From an uncultured Sphingomonadales bacterium (lineage in GTDB: Bacteria; Pseudomonadota; Alphaproteobacteria; Sphingomonadales; Rhodothalassiaceae), in the NCBI GenBank assembly GCA_947499155.1, contig CANMND010000003.1, positions 310,001-374,000 on the forward strand: a stretch of 64,000 nt of DNA, read 5' to 3'. A program made the translations under genes and the position numbers. Every line of letters begins with the position of its first letter. Position 1 is the first letter of the stretch. Shown here piece after piece: positions 10,931 to 20,938 of this stretch. Under the pieces are notes generated by a model. The model was not told where the DNA came from, did not search any database, and was given only the letters and a program-made list of their open reading frames with translations.

Positions 10931-11644
10931 TCACAAACGGCGATACTGAAAAAAGCAATCTCGCCGCCCTTCCCTGTCTGCTTTGGCTGCATAACGGGTG
11001 ACAAGCCAGTCCGGCGGCGGCACGGTCCAGTCCTCGGGACGCTCGGCCTCCCATTCAAAATCAGCGCGCTGATTCATGCGAATAGCTGTCCACTGGCGAT
11101 AAACCGCATCATCAGTCACCACCTGCAACAGCCCGCCCGGCTTTAATATTCGGGCCAGCGCATCAAGATTGCTTGGGTTTATAAAGCGACGGCGTGCATG
11201 GCGTCGCTTGTGCCATGGGTCAGGATGCAACAGATATACCGCGTCCAAGATCCCGTCAGGAAGAGCATCAATAATTTCCCGCGCATCGTCATCATAAACC
11301 CGCACGTTCTGAAGATCAGCTGAAACAGCCTTGTCCAGAAAGGACGCCATCCCGTTCATAAATGGCTCGCAGCCAATAAATCCTGTTTCTGGCTTAAGAA
11401 CGGCCTGATGAGCCAGATGCTCACCCTTGCCAAAGCCGATTTCCAGCGCAAAGGACGTGCAGTGAGCAGGAAACAGCGCCTCCAGATCCAATGGCGCTAT
11501 GGACTCTGAAGGCAAGGAAATGGCGAATCGGGGATAATAACGCTCCAGCATCAACCGCTGGCGCGGACGCAACGTCGGGCCTTTACGACGTCCGAAGAAT
11601 TGCCGTGCATTCAAGCGGGCACGCTTATCCTCGCTGATCGTCAT
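10931..11644 (-). CDS. trmB: tRNA (guanine-N7)-methyltransferase
   Basis: TrmB uses SAM to make m7G46 in the tRNA variable loop. The SAM-binding block is FALEIGFGKGEHLAHQA, followed by FIGCEPFMNGMASFL and the family signature VYLLHPDPWHKRRHARRRF. At 237 aa it is normal length. It lies 13 bp downstream of metK, which makes the SAM it consumes, so the two are probably co-transcribed. Confidence 0.95.
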   Translation of the reverse strand: MTISEDKRARLNARQFFGRRKGPTLRPRQRLMLERYYPRFAISLPSESIAPLDLEALFPAHCTSFALEIGFGKGEHLAHQAVLKPETGFIGCEPFMNGMASFLDKAVSADLQNVRVYDDDAREIIDALPDGILDAVYLLHPDPWHKRRHARRRFINPSNLDALARILKPGGLLQVVTDDAVYRQWTAIRMNQRADFEWEAERPEDWTVPPPDWLVTRYAAKADREGRRDCFFQYRRL

Positions 11645-11657
11645 CTATCAGACGCCT

Positions 11658-12839
11658 TCAGCCTGCCTTGAACGTACGTGCGAGTTCATCAACCAGATCC
11701 AGCTTCTCCCACGAGAAACCGCCATCTGCTTCAGGTTCGCGCCCAAAATGGCCATAGGCAGACGTGCGGCGGTAAATCGGACGACTGAGACCGAGATGCT
11801 CACGGATGCCGCGCGGTGACAGGTCCACAAGTTCACGCAAGGTCTTTGACACCTGGTCCTCAGACACTTCACCCGTGCCGTGGAAGTCCGTATAAACCGC
11901 AAGCGGGTGAGAAATTCCAATCGCGTAGGCAAGCTGGATGGTGCACTTTTCTGCAAGCCCGGCTGCGACCACATTCTTGGCAAGGTAACGCGCTGCATAA
12001 GCGGCCGAACGGTCCACTTTGGTTGGATCCTTGCCGGAAAACGCGCCACCGCCATGGGGTGCGGCTCCGCCATAAGTATCGACGATAATCTTGCGGCCTG
12101 TAAGGCCTGAATCGCCGTCCGGCCCGCCAATGACGAACTTGCCGGTGGGATTGACGTAAAACTTGTCATCGGGGCACATCCAGCCATCAGGCAGCACCCC
12201 TTCCACATAATCACGAACCGCATCACGCAATTCATTCTGGTCTATGCCGTCCTTGTGTTGGGTCGAGACGACGATCGAGGTCGTGGCGACCGGGCGCCCA
12301 TCTTCATATTTCAGCGTCACCTGGCTTTTTGAATCCGGCTCCAGCATCGGGCAATCGCCGCTGTGCCGCGCATCGGCCAGTGTCTTCAGAATTCTTTGGG
12401 CGAACTGGAGCGGTGCCGGCATCAACTCGTCGGTTTCGCGACAGGCATAACCAAACATAATGCCCTGGTCGCCCGCCCCTTCGTCCTTGGCTTTGGCGCT
12501 GTTGGCGTCCACGCCCATGGCAATGTCGGCCGACTGGGAGTGGATATAGCAATCCACAGCTGCCTTTTCCCAATGAAAGCCATCCTGTTCATAGCCAATT
12601 TCGCGTACGGCGTCGCGCGCAACCGCTTCCAACGTATCATGAGTGATCTGCGCCGGGCCACGAACCTCACCCGCCAGTATAATGCGGTTGGTCGTAACCA
12701 TGGTCTCTGCCGCAACCCGTGAATTAGGATCAGCCGCAAGATATGTATCAAGGATCGCGTCAGAAATTCTGTCCGCTACCTTGTCGGGATGTCCCTCAGA
12801 TACGGATTCGCTGGTAAACAGATAGTTGCGCAGGGTCAC
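11658..12839 (-). CDS. metK: S-adenosylmethionine synthase
   Basis: MetK makes SAM from methionine and ATP. Typical motifs are [20 protein letters not shown], the [15 protein letters not shown]-site hexapeptide region and [20 protein letters not shown] place the start at the GTG at 12839, because GGAGG lies five bases upstream and the product then begins [12 protein letters not shown]. The frame is open to a TTG four codons earlier, but that TTG overlaps the Shine-Dalgarno. The length is 393 aa. No SAM riboswitch class could be recognised in the leader. Confidence 0.95.
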   Translation of the reverse strand: MTLRNYLFTSESVSEGHPDKVADRISDAILDTYLAADPNSRVAAETMVTTNRIILAGEVRGPAQITHDTLEAVARDAVREIGYEQDGFHWEKAAVDCYIHSQSADIAMGVDANSAKAKDEGAGDQGIMFGYACRETDELMPAPLQFAQRILKTLADARHSGDCPMLEPDSKSQVTLKYEDGRPVATTSIVVSTQHKDGIDQNELRDAVRDYVEGVLPDGWMCPDDKFYVNPTGKFVIGGPDGDSGLTGRKIIVDTYGGAAPHGGGAFSGKDPTKVDRSAAYAARYLAKNVVAAGLAEKCTIQLAYAIGISHPLAVYTDFHGTGEVSEDQVSKTLRELVDLSPRGIREHLGLSRPIYRRTSAYGHFGREPEADGGFSWEKLDLVDELARTFKAG

Positions 12840-13013
12840 ATTATCCTCCAATCGCCGATCAGTCCGTCATAATCCGGCCGTCAGGCTCTATAGCGAAGGC
12901 TGATGGCACGGACAAGCATAAACAAATCTTTATGTCGTTATGCAACACCTGACCATAAGTGTATTGCATTATATTATTCGCGATTGCCGCCGCCATATAT
13001 ACCAATAGAAAAA

Positions 13014-13032
13014 GCCTCCGGGCCATGGAGGC
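13014..13032 (-). terminator. Terminator after the XRE regulator gene
   Basis: GCCTCC (13014-13019) pairs with GGAGGC (13027-13032), and on the minus strand the stem is followed by TTTTTC. It separates the XRE gene from metK. Confidence 0.75.
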
Positions 13033-13104
13033 ACCGTGAGGCTCATCATCAGTATTTAACAGTTTTACGCCCCCTGGAAAAACCAAGGCACCCCTGTCAG
13101 TTTC

Positions 13105-13509
13105 TCAGGCTTCGTGCTGAGCGATTGACTTTACCAACTCAAACATCCGCTTGCGGACCTTTGGCTCTTCAATTTTGTAATAAGCGCGCACCAGCTCCAG
13201 TGTTTCACGACGGGATAACTGGTCGGCTTCAAATGGCTCAGCATGAGATTCAGACAGACCCCTGTTCGCCTGCTCCACCTCTTCCGGCATATCATCAAAA
13301 AAGAACGATACCGGCACGTCAAGTATTTGTGAAAGCTTGAACAGGCGGCTTGACCCAATTCGATTCGCGCCCCGTTCATATTTTTGAATCTGCTGAAATG
13401 TAAGACCGAGCGCATCACCAAGCTTTTCCTGACTCATGCCAAGAAGTGTACGCCGTAATCTCACACGTGAACCGACATGAATATCAATCGGGTCAGGATT
13501 TGCTGCCAC
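13105..13509 (-). CDS. XRE-family helix-turn-helix regulator
   Basis: A 134-aa protein starting at a GTG with AAGGAG eight bases upstream. Residues about 12-70 form an HTH_3 domain (VGSRVRLRRTLLGMSQEKLG, then LTFQQIQKYERGANRIGSSR, then LSQILDVPVSFFFDD). The acidic C-terminal half (about 75-134) carries RRETLELVRAYYKI and is of the type found in alphaproteobacterial SinR/PhrR-like regulators. It lies between lnt and metK, a position seen in many alphaproteobacteria. Targets are unknown. A perfect dyad upstream could be its own operator. Confidence 0.9.
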   Translation of the reverse strand: MAANPDPIDIHVGSRVRLRRTLLGMSQEKLGDALGLTFQQIQKYERGANRIGSSRLFKLSQILDVPVSFFFDDMPEEVEQANRGLSESHAEPFEADQLSRRETLELVRAYYKIEEPKVRKRMFELVKSIAQHEA

Positions 13510-13568
13510 GAAATGGGCTCCTTATCCAATTTCTGAAAATAACATCCGCATTCCGGACACTCTCGTAT

Positions 13569-13584
13569 GTAGCTGCACAGCTAC
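13569..13584. promoter_or_regulatory. Perfect dyad upstream of the XRE gene (operator candidate)
   Basis: GTAGCTG-CA-CAGCTAC is a perfect 16-bp inverted repeat 60 bp upstream of the GTG start. A TTGACC hexamer on the minus strand (13667-13662) lies about 80 bp further upstream. The site would suit a dimeric HTH autorepressor. Confidence 0.4.
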
Positions 13585-13699
13585 AACCACAACCGTAGCA
13601 CCACACAACCATAGTCGTCACACAACGCCTGCTTATCTCTCTAGCGCGTCTATAGAAGTATGGTCAAGGCACAATAAAAGCGTACAAGTATGTAATTAC

Positions 13700-15316
13700 T
13701 CACGTATAGCGCGCATATCTGTTCAATATGACCACACCAGTTACAAGCAACACCATTAACAATAAAGGCCACTCACCAATCAGGCTATAGGCTGTTCGTT
13801 TATTTAATGCCTGGGGCAGGGATGCATCCGCTACTCCACGAACATCAAGTGGAATACGCGTGATAATTCGTCCAAAGGGGTCGATAACCGCACTAATCCC
13901 AGTGCCTGCAGCCCGGGCAAGCGGTATACCTTCCTCCACCGCGCGCATGCGGCTTTGGGCAAAATGCTGATGAGGACCAATACTGGTCCCAAACCAGGCA
14001 TCATTCGTAATATTCACAAGAAGTCCGGGGCGATTATTGCTGTCCACTACCGAGCCGGGGAAAATCACTTCGTAACAAATTAGGGGGCTGATAGCCGGTA
14101 AGTCGGGCAGATCAAGTGTCGTAACACCCGCCCCACTTGTAAAATCGAGACTGCCATCTGTCAGCTTTTTCAGACCAAAAATCGACAACAAGTCCCGGGC
14201 CGGGAGGTATTCCCCAAAGGGAACCAGATGATGCTTGTCATATTGACCGACGATCGCCCCGTCATGGTTTAAAACGAAAAGACTGTTTGCCACCATCCAG
14301 TCATTGTCGTCCGAGAGAAAACGCCTTGGTGCGCCCGTTATGAGATGTCCATTTTCCGGCAGCATGTGAGCAATTATTGCACGCCGTCCCATGGTGCGAT
14401 CAAAATCAGCATCTATAATTGCGGTTTCAGGCCAGACCACAATCAGTTGGCCATCAGGAAACGGCAGGCTCCCGGTCATGGAAAGATAATCGGCAAAGTT
14501 CTGCCGTGCCTGCATACGGTCCCATTTCTGCATCTGTGGGATATTGGGCTGGACCAGTCGAAGTGTCGTCTCTGCCACCCAGGTCGTAGGATTGGCAGAC
14601 AGCCGCCAGGCACCGGACCCTGCCCACGCCGCCAGCATAACACCAGCCACCAGAGTGATGACCCAGCCCCGCCTGCCACCAATTCCAGGTATGAGAAGGA
14701 CCGGGCTGGCAAGAAGCAGAACGGTCAGGACACCAAGTCCATATGTTCCGATGAAGGCCAGCGGCTGCATCATGATGGGAGACCCTGACCAGATCGCCGC
14801 CATCGGATTCCATGGGAATCCCGTAAAGAGGTGTCCGCGCAACCATTCCACGACGCCCAGTGTTACGGCGAAAACCAGCAAAAGCTGCGGCCCTCGCCTT
14901 GCCAGACGGTTTGTCACAAATCCAGCCAGGGCTGGAAAAAATGCAAGACCAGCCGACAGTAAAAGAACCGCCAGCGGTCCCAGTGCATCGGGGACAGATG
15001 GCTGATTGGCAAAACTTTCAGATATCCAGTAGAGGCCAGACACAAAATGACCAAAACCAAACCACCAGCCATCGGTAAAGCCCTGCCACCTGCCTTGTCC
15101 AAGATATATGAAAACCAGTAACCCGCTCAAAGCTATGGCCATCAGGGGCGTGTAAAAATAAGGCGCAAAGGCAAAACTTGCGATCACGCCCAGAAGGAAT
15201 AAAGCACCCCAGCGCCAGGGCCGCACCAAAATGACCGAAAAACTTCGCATAAGCGGGTGACGTACAGCGACAAGGGACCCGGACGGATGGCCCATACGTC
15301 CCGCCGATTCAGTCAT
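13700..15316 (-). CDS. lnt: Apolipoprotein N-acyltransferase
   Basis: Lnt is the inner-membrane enzyme that adds the third acyl chain to bacterial lipoproteins. The N-terminal half holds several hydrophobic membrane segments. The C-terminal nitrilase-type domain shows the Glu of VVWPETAIIDADF, the Lys of KHHLVPFGEYLPA and the Cys of LICYEVIFPG, the catalytic triad of the family. The ATG at 15316 gives 538 aa and overlaps the corC end by 8 bp. Upstream codons of the same frame lie inside corC and are ignored. Confidence 0.94.
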   Translation of the reverse strand: MTESAGRMGHPSGSLVAVRHPLMRSFSVILVRPWRWGALFLLGVIASFAFAPYFYTPLMAIALSGLLVFIYLGQGRWQGFTDGWWFGFGHFVSGLYWISESFANQPSVPDALGPLAVLLLSAGLAFFPALAGFVTNRLARRGPQLLLVFAVTLGVVEWLRGHLFTGFPWNPMAAIWSGSPIMMQPLAFIGTYGLGVLTVLLLASPVLLIPGIGGRRGWVITLVAGVMLAAWAGSGAWRLSANPTTWVAETTLRLVQPNIPQMQKWDRMQARQNFADYLSMTGSLPFPDGQLIVVWPETAIIDADFDRTMGRRAIIAHMLPENGHLITGAPRRFLSDDNDWMVANSLFVLNHDGAIVGQYDKHHLVPFGEYLPARDLLSIFGLKKLTDGSLDFTSGAGVTTLDLPDLPAISPLICYEVIFPGSVVDSNNRPGLLVNITNDAWFGTSIGPHQHFAQSRMRAVEEGIPLARAAGTGISAVIDPFGRIITRIPLDVRGVADASLPQALNKRTAYSLIGEWPLLLMVLLVTGVVILNRYARYT

Positions 15317-16247
15317 TTCGCGCGATTGGTGTTTTGGGTGTAAAGATACGCAGACGCAAGATTCGTCGAGGCTCAGCATCAACCACTTCGAAGCGCACCC
15401 CGGACGCATGCTTGATACGCTCACCAATCTGGGGCACGCGCCCGGCAAGAGAGAAGACAAGTCCACCCACAGTATCCGCGTCTTCCCAATGTTCGTCCCT
15501 GAAATCCACTGCAATCGCCTCTTCCAAAGACTCAAGCGACAGACGCGCATCGGCGTCAAACTTGCCATCCCCCAGGGACCTGATCAGAACAGGCTCTTCT
15601 GTGTCGTGTTCATCGGCGATATCACCGACAATCTGTTCTACAAGATCCTCGATCGTCACAAGGCCGTCAGTGCCGCCATATTCATCAACGATAATTGCCA
15701 TATGGATTCGGCTGGCTCGCATTTTGGTCAACAGGTCCATGGCCCGCATTGATGGGGCAACAAACAGCACCGGGCGCATGATATCAGCCACTTTCATGGC
15801 AGGAGCATGACCGTTCTCATAAATATCATTGCCATTCTTCTGCATCAGGGCAAGCGCATCTTTCACATGCACCATGCCCACCACTTCATCAAGGGAGCCA
15901 CGATAAAGCGGCATACGGGAATGGGACGCCTCCAGAAACACCTTCAACAAAGTGCCAAAGTCCGAGTCCACATCTTCTGCCACCAGATCCACACGCGGCA
16001 CCATGATATCGCGAATTCTGAGATCGCCATTTTTCAGGATATTAAACAGCATCCTGATCTCATCAGGACCAAGGGACAAGGCCCCCAGTTCTGCCCGATG
16101 ATCTTCTAGCAAGGCTTCCAGCAGTTCCCGCAAGGCCGGTTCATGTCCTCGCCCCACACCCAGCTTGTGCGCCAAGCCTCGAAAAAGCCCCTTCATGCCG
16201 GTCTTCTTTTTGCTCTCGCCCATAAATGATGATGTGATCCCATTCAT
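15309..16247 (-). CDS. corC: CorC/TlyC-family CBS-domain protein
   Basis: A 312-aa cytosolic protein with a CBS-domain pair (RDIMVPRVDLVAEDV ... VGMVHVKDAL, then VADIMRPVLFVAP ... HMAIIVDEYGGTDGLVTIED) and a C-terminal CorC_HlyC domain ending near VRFEVVDAEPRRILRLRI. There is no DUF21 membrane domain. Members are linked to magnesium/cobalt efflux or ion-transporter regulation. It overlaps ybeY by 4 bp and lnt by 8 bp, giving the common ybeZ-ybeY-corC-lnt operon. Confidence 0.92.
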   Translation of the reverse strand: MNGITSSFMGESKKKTGMKGLFRGLAHKLGVGRGHEPALRELLEALLEDHRAELGALSLGPDEIRMLFNILKNGDLRIRDIMVPRVDLVAEDVDSDFGTLLKVFLEASHSRMPLYRGSLDEVVGMVHVKDALALMQKNGNDIYENGHAPAMKVADIMRPVLFVAPSMRAMDLLTKMRASRIHMAIIVDEYGGTDGLVTIEDLVEQIVGDIADEHDTEEPVLIRSLGDGKFDADARLSLESLEEAIAVDFRDEHWEDADTVGGLVFSLAGRVPQIGERIKHASGVRFEVVDAEPRRILRLRIFTPKTPIARND

Positions 16248-16849
16248 AAGCTTTCCCCCGCCTTATGAAGGTTGCCTGCCCTATATGGGTCAGCAATTCC
16301 CATAGTCGCCAAAACCTCGCGCTCAAGTGCCTCCATCTCGTCGGCGTCTTCATCGTCTTCATGGTCATAGCCAAGGCAATGCAAGACCGCATGGACCACA
16401 AGATGGCTGAGATGATCATGGAAAGACTTGTCTTGTGCCAATGCCTCGGCCCGCAGCACGCCGTCAGCTACGATCACATCGCCCAGCATCAATGGCGGGC
16501 CATCCTGTGCCACATCCGGCGGCATATGAAGGCAGCCAAGGAGCTCATCCAGTTCAAAGGACGGAAAGGACAAGACATTGGTCGGGCCATCTTTGCCCCG
16601 ATAGCGGTGATTAAGGTCGGCCAGAGTTCCATCATCGGCAAGAGTCACGGACAGTTCGGACGGACCTTTATATGTCTCGAACACACCGTCACGGGCGAGG
16701 GCTAGAGCGGCCTCCGCTGCACGTCTGACGATATGATCCGGCGGATCATCGTCCAGACCCCAGTCTCCGGATAAAATATGGATATCAACCCGGCAAGTTG
16801 TGACAACGGGCATCCCGTTGCCGGTGCGACTTGGAGGTTCTTCAGGCAT
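16244..16849 (-). CDS. ybeY: Endoribonuclease YbeY
   Basis: YbeY is a zinc-dependent RNase involved in 16S rRNA 3'-end maturation and ribosome quality control. The zinc motif H3xH5xGxDH is visible as HAVLHCLGYDH, and TNVLSFPSFE is a second family block. At 201 aa it is slightly long because of an N-terminal extension. It shares one base with the phoH stop and overlaps corC by 4 bp. Confidence 0.95.
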   Translation of the reverse strand: MPEEPPSRTGNGMPVVTTCRVDIHILSGDWGLDDDPPDHIVRRAAEAALALARDGVFETYKGPSELSVTLADDGTLADLNHRYRGKDGPTNVLSFPSFELDELLGCLHMPPDVAQDGPPLMLGDVIVADGVLRAEALAQDKSFHDHLSHLVVHAVLHCLGYDHEDDEDADEMEALEREVLATMGIADPYRAGNLHKAGESL

Positions 16850-17895
16850 TAGCGTCCACTGTCCTTATCGCTCTCATTCCGGCTGTACCTGTCATAGGCA
16901 GCCACAATGCGCGCAACTAGCGGATGGCGCACCACATCCTTTTCGGTAAAGTGAACAACTTCCACACCATCCACCCCCGACACAATCTCAAGAGCCTGCC
17001 CCAGACCGCTTTTCATTGCGGGCGGCAAGTCGACCTGACTGGGGTCACCACAAATCGTCATCCAGGAATTCTCACCAAAACGGGTTAAGAACATCTTCAT
17101 CTGCATAGATGTCGTGTTCTGGGCTTCATCCAGAATCACATAGGAGTTGGCCAAAGTGCGCCCGCGCATATAAGCCAAGGGCGCCACTTCTATCTGGCCA
17201 GTGAACAACCGCTTTTCAACCTGCTCAGCGGGCAGCATATCGTAAAGCGCGTCATATAATGGGCGCAGATAAGGGTCCACCTTTTCTTTCAGGTCACCGG
17301 GAAGAAAGCCCAGATTCTCTCCCGCCTCCACTGCTGGACGCGACAAGATAATCCGGTCCACCTCTCCAGACAGCATTTTTTCCACTGCCATGGCAACTGC
17401 AAGATAGGTTTTCCCTGTTCCTGCAGGCCCGACACCGAAGGTCATCAATGTGCTCTTCATCGCCGCCACATAACGGGCCTGCATGGGTGAGCGCGGCTGG
17501 ATCACCTTGTTACGGGTGATTATTTTAAGGTTATCTGCAGGAATATCCAAAATCGTACTCGTCCTTCCAATTGGACTGACTTCACTGCGCTCCAGACCTG
17601 GCGTCTTGCCCATCATACGCAACGCACCATCCACATCGCCCTGATCCAAAGATTCGCCGGCTTTCAGCCTTTTATAAAGACTGTTAAGGACGGCTGCCGC
17701 CATTTCAGAAGCATCTTTACCGCCATTGATGGAGACACGATTGCCTCGCGTGACGATGGTCACGTCAAGCAACTGTTCGATCCGAGCCAGATGGCTGTTG
17801 TGGGCGCCATAAAGTGGCGACAAAAGCCTGTTCTCGTCAAAATCGAGAACCAGCTGCCCCGGATCTTCCTGATATGGCACGGTCAGATTGTCCAA
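16849..17895 (-). CDS. phoH: PhoH-family ATPase (YbeZ)
   Basis: A 348-aa PhoH-like ATPase. Walker A is GPAGTGKTYLA and the Walker B region is SYVILDEAQNTTSMQMKMFL. The conserved LSRPAVEAGENLGFLPGD follows the P-loop, and an N-terminal KH-like segment lies at about residues 30-75. YbeZ is thought to be an RNA-associated NTPase working with YbeY, whose gene follows directly with a one-base overlap. Confidence 0.94.
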   Translation of the reverse strand: MDNLTVPYQEDPGQLVLDFDENRLLSPLYGAHNSHLARIEQLLDVTIVTRGNRVSINGGKDASEMAAAVLNSLYKRLKAGESLDQGDVDGALRMMGKTPGLERSEVSPIGRTSTILDIPADNLKIITRNKVIQPRSPMQARYVAAMKSTLMTFGVGPAGTGKTYLAVAMAVEKMLSGEVDRIILSRPAVEAGENLGFLPGDLKEKVDPYLRPLYDALYDMLPAEQVEKRLFTGQIEVAPLAYMRGRTLANSYVILDEAQNTTSMQMKMFLTRFGENSWMTICGDPSQVDLPPAMKSGLGQALEIVSGVDGVEVVHFTEKDVVRHPLVARIVAAYDRYSRNESDKDSGR

Positions 17896-17926
17896 ACGCC
17901 CTGTCTATCCCATGACTGTTGGCGGT

Positions 17927-19360
17927 TCATAATACCGGACGCCCTTGCAGACTGTTCGGCCCGGCCGAAATAATTTCAACATCCAAAAGGCGCCCCATAT
18001 AATCACTGTATGAGTGGGCACCGTTTTCGTCCAGCTTTTCAGCACTGTCATGGGCAGCAAAGTCCACATGTACTGCCTGATTATAGGGGCTGCGACCCAC
18101 AAGCTGACCCGAAACGCGGCCGGGACGCTCCATCAAGACCTGCATCCGCTTGCCGACCGACGTACGATTAAACGCCATTTGCTGTTCATTGAGCAGGGCC
18201 TGAAGCGCGGCCAGCCGCTTTGTCTTTACGTCCTCATCCACCTGGTCCTTCAAAACACTGGCGGGCGTTCCCGGACGAGGGCTGTATTTGAAGCTATAGG
18301 CCTGAGCGTAGCCCACAGCCCGTACCAGCGACATGGTATCCTCAAAATCTTCGTCCGTCTCACCAGGGAAACCGACAATGAAATCACCGGACAGGGCAAT
18401 ATCGGGCCGAGCCTGGCGCATACGCTCTATGACTGACAGATAGGTCTCAGCCGTATGCTGCCTGTTCATCACCTGCAAGATCCTGTCCGAGCCCGACTGT
18501 ACCGGCAGATGCAAATAGGGCATGAGAACGTCCAGTTCGCCATGGACCGCAATCAAGTCATCGGACATGTCGCGGGGATGGCTGGTGACATATCGCACGC
18601 GCTTTAGCCCACCGATCATGGACAACCGCTGCACCAGTTTTGCCAATGATGCCGTTTCACCGTTTTCAGACAGGCCATGATACGCATTCACATTCTGTCC
18701 AAGCAGGGTGATTTCGCATACTCCGCCCGCTACAAGGCGTTCAGCTTCCTCAATAATGGCCGCAACAGGCCGCGAGACTTCCGCACCCCGGGTATAAGGC
18801 ACCACACAGAAGGTACAGAACTTGTCACAGCCTTCCTGTACCGTCAGGAAGGCTGCTGGACCTTTTGATGATCTGTTACGGGGCAGATAATCGAACTTAT
18901 CCTCAGCCGGAAAATCCGTCTCAAGAACCTGCACCATTTGTCCTTTGGCCCGTTGGCCGTCCGCCTGGTCAATCATATCAGGCAGGCGATGATAGGTCTG
19001 CGGCCCGAATACCATATCGACAACCGGCGCACGGCGCACGATTTCTGCCCCTTCAGCCTGGGCAACACAGCCGGCAACGGCGATATAAAGGCCCTGCCCG
19101 TCTTTCTCCCGTGAGTTTTTCAGCTTGCGCAAACGCCCGACTTCGGAAAAAACCTTCTCTGCTGCCTTTTCACGAATATGGCAGGTGTTCAGAATGACAA
19201 GGTCCGCACTTTCGGGAGAATCGACAGGGACGAAATTCCGCTCACCCAAAGCATCAGCCATGCGTTGGCTGTCATAGACATTCATCTGACAGCCATAGGT
19301 CTTGATAAACACTTTACGCTGACGGCCAGCATCATTTTTCATTTGCATGTCACTGTTCAT
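17927..19360 (-). CDS. miaB: tRNA-2-methylthio-N6-dimethylallyladenosine synthase
   Basis: MiaB is a radical-SAM methylthiotransferase that converts i6A37 to ms2i6A37 in tRNAs. The N-terminal UPF0004 domain begins [19 protein letters not shown] and provides the first cluster cysteines (also NTCHIREKA and [10 protein letters not shown]). The radical-SAM CxxxCxxC motif is [13 protein letters not shown] domain closes the protein ([20 protein letters not shown]). The length, 477 aa, is normal. It heads the miaB-phoH-ybeY-corC-lnt run. Confidence 0.96.
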   Translation of the reverse strand: MNSDMQMKNDAGRQRKVFIKTYGCQMNVYDSQRMADALGERNFVPVDSPESADLVILNTCHIREKAAEKVFSEVGRLRKLKNSREKDGQGLYIAVAGCVAQAEGAEIVRRAPVVDMVFGPQTYHRLPDMIDQADGQRAKGQMVQVLETDFPAEDKFDYLPRNRSSKGPAAFLTVQEGCDKFCTFCVVPYTRGAEVSRPVAAIIEEAERLVAGGVCEITLLGQNVNAYHGLSENGETASLAKLVQRLSMIGGLKRVRYVTSHPRDMSDDLIAVHGELDVLMPYLHLPVQSGSDRILQVMNRQHTAETYLSVIERMRQARPDIALSGDFIVGFPGETDEDFEDTMSLVRAVGYAQAYSFKYSPRPGTPASVLKDQVDEDVKTKRLAALQALLNEQQMAFNRTSVGKRMQVLMERPGRVSGQLVGRSPYNQAVHVDFAAHDSAEKLDENGAHSYSDYMGRLLDVEIISAGPNSLQGRPVL

Positions 19361-19470
19361 ATGCGCGCCTATGGCCGAAGACCGGGGGTAAATGCAAGAG
19401 ATAGTCCCTGGAATATGATATTTTCCACTTTAACACTCTTGCGTTCCCATATTCGGATTACAGGGCAAGG

Positions 19471-20325
19471 TCAATCAAGACGACCGCTATTGGCCGCGGC
19501 CAGACCTTTAGCAACCCGTTCATGGCAAAGGGCTGCCAGATCCTTGCGGTGGTGATGAAGCTCTGCTGTCACCGGCTCATGAAACTGTATCACAGCACGG
19601 ATCTTTCCCAATCGCAGAACCTGCCAGATATGGCTCGTCAATTCCATATCGCCAAACCAGCCGATCAGGGGCCGCATGGATCTGGAAATCGGCATACCAT
19701 TGATATGGGTATAAGAAATGGTCACAGGCTGAATGACAAGACCGGGATGGTGATCGGCAACCGCAAAGAGCGCGGACTTAAACGGCTTTACCATAGTGCC
19801 ATCTGTCGATGTGCCCTCGGCAAACAGGATCAGGCTATCGCCGTCCTCAAGTCGGCTGCTGATTTCGTCGCGCTGGTCAAGACTCGCCCGGCGCCGCCCA
19901 CGATCAACAAAGACCGAGCGATAAAGGCGCGCCATCAGACTGATACCACCCCAACCCGCCACTTCCCGCTTGGCAATAAAGGCCCCTTTGGCGTGACCGC
20001 CGATGACCGGAATATCCAACCATGAAATATGATTGGACACAAACAGCACCGGCCCATCAACATGGGTGCCGCGCACCTGCGTCTCCACACCTACCAGCCG
20101 TGCAATCAGACGCGACAGAGCCATGGGCAGGGCAGCCCAGTAAGCGGGCATAAAGCGCAGGACAAACAGCTGCAAAGGTACGACGCCCGTGCACAAGGCG
20201 ACAATCGTCACCAGCGCCCCGGTCGCACCGGCATGAAAGCTGAGCGTCCCGCGCAATTCTTTCAGCCGGCGAACTTCAGGAACAGCGTCAGAACCATCTG
20301 TTGCGGAATCCGAATTCTGGCTCAT
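19471..20325 (-). CDS. plsC: 1-acyl-sn-glycerol-3-phosphate acyltransferase
   Basis: PlsC makes phosphatidic acid at the inner membrane. An N-terminal hydrophobic segment (GALVTIVALCTGVVPLQLFV) is followed by the acyltransferase H-x4-D motif NHISWLD, then FVDRGRR and the EGTSTDGT block. The ATG at 20325 is chosen; a TTG four codons upstream is possible. It lies 18 bp downstream of fur. Confidence 0.92.
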   Translation of the reverse strand: MSQNSDSATDGSDAVPEVRRLKELRGTLSFHAGATGALVTIVALCTGVVPLQLFVLRFMPAYWAALPMALSRLIARLVGVETQVRGTHVDGPVLFVSNHISWLDIPVIGGHAKGAFIAKREVAGWGGISLMARLYRSVFVDRGRRRASLDQRDEISSRLEDGDSLILFAEGTSTDGTMVKPFKSALFAVADHHPGLVIQPVTISYTHINGMPISRSMRPLIGWFGDMELTSHIWQVLRLGKIRAVIQFHEPVTAELHHHRKDLAALCHERVAKGLAAANSGRLD

Positions 20326-20342
20326 GGTGGAGACCAACGGCC

Positions 20343-20789
20343 CTACCCTTTTTTTGGTTCTTTTTTGCGCGACAAGGGAATGCCGTAGAGCTCCATGCGG
20401 TGATCCACCAGCTCGTATCCCAGTTGACGTGCTACTTCGACCTGGAGTCTTTCGATCTCTTCATTGTGGAATTCCACAACATCGCCGGATTCAAGGTCGA
20501 TCAGATGGTCGTGATGATCATCACTCACAGGCTCATAACGTGAACGCCCATCGCGAAAATCATGGCGTTCAAGAATTCCGGCCTCTTCAAATAACCGGAC
20601 AGTCCGATATACGGTTGCAATCGAAATCCGTTCGTCAACGGCAATCGAGCGATGGTACACCTCTTCAACATCCGGATGGTCGTCTGCCTCGCTCAGGACC
20701 CGCGCTATTACCCTGCGCTGGTCCGTCATGCGCATACCTTTATCTACGCACATCTGCTCGATGTCGACCTGCTGTTCCACTTCCTCCAT
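20343..20789 (-). CDS. fur: Fur-family transcriptional regulator
   Basis: A 148-aa metalloregulator. The winged-helix N-terminal domain includes GMRMTDQRRVIARVLSEADD and ISIATVYRTVRLFEEAGIL. The metal-binding region has HHDHLIDLESG. C-terminal CxxC pairs are absent, as in alphaproteobacterial Fur/Mur proteins. The start is placed at the ATG at 20789, with GGAG six bases upstream; an ATG four codons earlier (20801) is also possible. It could sense iron or manganese, and sequence alone does not decide. Confidence 0.9.
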   Translation of the reverse strand: MEEVEQQVDIEQMCVDKGMRMTDQRRVIARVLSEADDHPDVEEVYHRSIAVDERISIATVYRTVRLFEEAGILERHDFRDGRSRYEPVSDDHHDHLIDLESGDVVEFHNEEIERLQVEVARQLGYELVDHRMELYGIPLSRKKEPKKG

Positions 20790-20881
20790 CAACTTCTCCA
20801 TAGACAACAGGGTTAACGTTCCATTGCGGATCATAACCGGGTCTGGCCATGATCGCCAGTTATTCACATCACCATAAAAAT

Positions 20882-20913
20882 CGCCCCCCGCGGATCAGAA
20901 CCACGAAGGGGCG
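20882..20913 (-). terminator. Terminator after mucR
   Basis: CGCCCC (20882-20887) pairs with GGGGCG (20908-20913), and on the minus strand the stem is followed by ATTTTTAT. It separates mucR from fur. Confidence 0.75.
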
Positions 20914-20938
20914 CTTATCATCGGCCAGACTATCCCGT

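Noticed and set aside
12840-13010. SAM riboswitch in the metK leader
   Set aside because: I could not match the SAM-I, SAM-II or SAM/SAH core patterns; only a GCATAA/TTATGC dyad was seen. A covariance search would be needed to change this.
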